Assembly: GCF_001945395.1 (NCBI RefSeq)
Contig: NZ_MSXV01000060.1
Location: 21,506-72,809, forward strand
Length of the DNA stretch: 51,304 bases
Direction: 5' to 3'
Source of the DNA: Pseudomonas sp. PA15(2017)
GTDB lineage: Bacteria > Pseudomonadota > Gammaproteobacteria > Pseudomonadales > Pseudomonadaceae
Below are positions 51,264-51,304 of this stretch, piece by piece; within the stretch, counting starts at the first letter, position 1; each line of letters opens with the position of its first letter. The position numbers and the translations under genes were made by a program. The notes beneath the pieces were generated by a model. The model saw nothing but the letters and a program-made list of their open reading frames with translations, did no database searches and was not told where the DNA came from.

Positions 51264-51304
51264 TACGATTCGAAAGGTCGCGACCAACCTTTCAGGTGAG
51301 CAGC

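Noticed and set aside
1..51304. tRNA, rRNA or CRISPR array
   Set aside because: No cloverleaf, rRNA-like stretch or regularly spaced direct repeats were seen on either strand.

Overview
The window looks like chromosomal DNA of a Pseudomonas species. Most of it is GC-rich with Pseudomonas-type codon use, it carries an OprD-family porin, Pseudomonas-style REP palindromes (about 50 bp, at 27901 and 30182), an AmpDh3-like amidase and a 3-hydroxybutyrate regulon built as in P. aeruginosa. The species cannot be fixed from the sequence alone.

Region 1 (1 to about 7600) is a low-GC accessory island made largely of broken parts of competition systems. It starts with the 3' end of a CdiA-type contact-dependent inhibition gene whose toxin tip is frameshifted, its intact small immunity gene, a second orphan toxin tip with its own immunity gene, a SymE-like remnant, and a truncated FHA-repeat fragment. 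On the minus strand follow an AmpDh3-like peptidoglycan amidase, a small double-glycine-leader (microcin-like) peptide with an 11-bp inverted repeat just upstream, the scars of an IS3-family element and of a REP-associated transposase, and an unrecognised cysteine-free 402-residue protein. A degraded tctA fragment marks the return to normal chromosome.

Region 2 (7730-14601) is a 2-aminoethylphosphonate uptake and degradation cluster: LysR regulator, ABC ATPase, fused permease (frameshifted in a G-run), phosphonoacetaldehyde hydrolase PhnX, periplasmic binding protein and an FAD-dependent amine oxidase. No PhnW transaminase is present, so the oxidase probably makes the aldehyde for PhnX.

Region 3 (14782-27888) is an organosulfur scavenging island. 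An eight-gene minus-strand operon holds a sulfonate-type binding protein, three acyl-CoA-dehydrogenase-fold flavin monooxygenases (two SfnB-like, one DszC/SoxC-like), an NtaA/SnaA/DszA-type monooxygenase and MetQ-MetN-MetI. Divergent to it are an OprD porin and an SsuA-SsuC-SsuB-like ABC transporter.

Region 4 (28120-39772) holds housekeeping and metabolic genes: mercaptopyruvate sulfurtransferase, parvulin, thioredoxin-like protein, a frameshifted periplasmic solute-binding protein, then the 3-hydroxybutyrate module (acetoacetyl-CoA synthetase, 3-hydroxybutyrate dehydrogenase, GntP permease and its sigma-54 activator). A -24/-12 promoter and two identical-architecture upstream sites (GTCC-N8-GGAC) are visible between the permease and activator genes. 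AlaC aminotransferase and a class C beta-lactamase follow, divergently.

Region 5 (39776-51304) is core genome: a PLP decarboxylase, aconitase B, a DUF1289 protein, PpnP, an exonuclease, a REC-GGDEF-EAL response regulator overlapping its sensor kinase, a YkgJ cysteine-cluster protein and a periplasmic START-domain protein.
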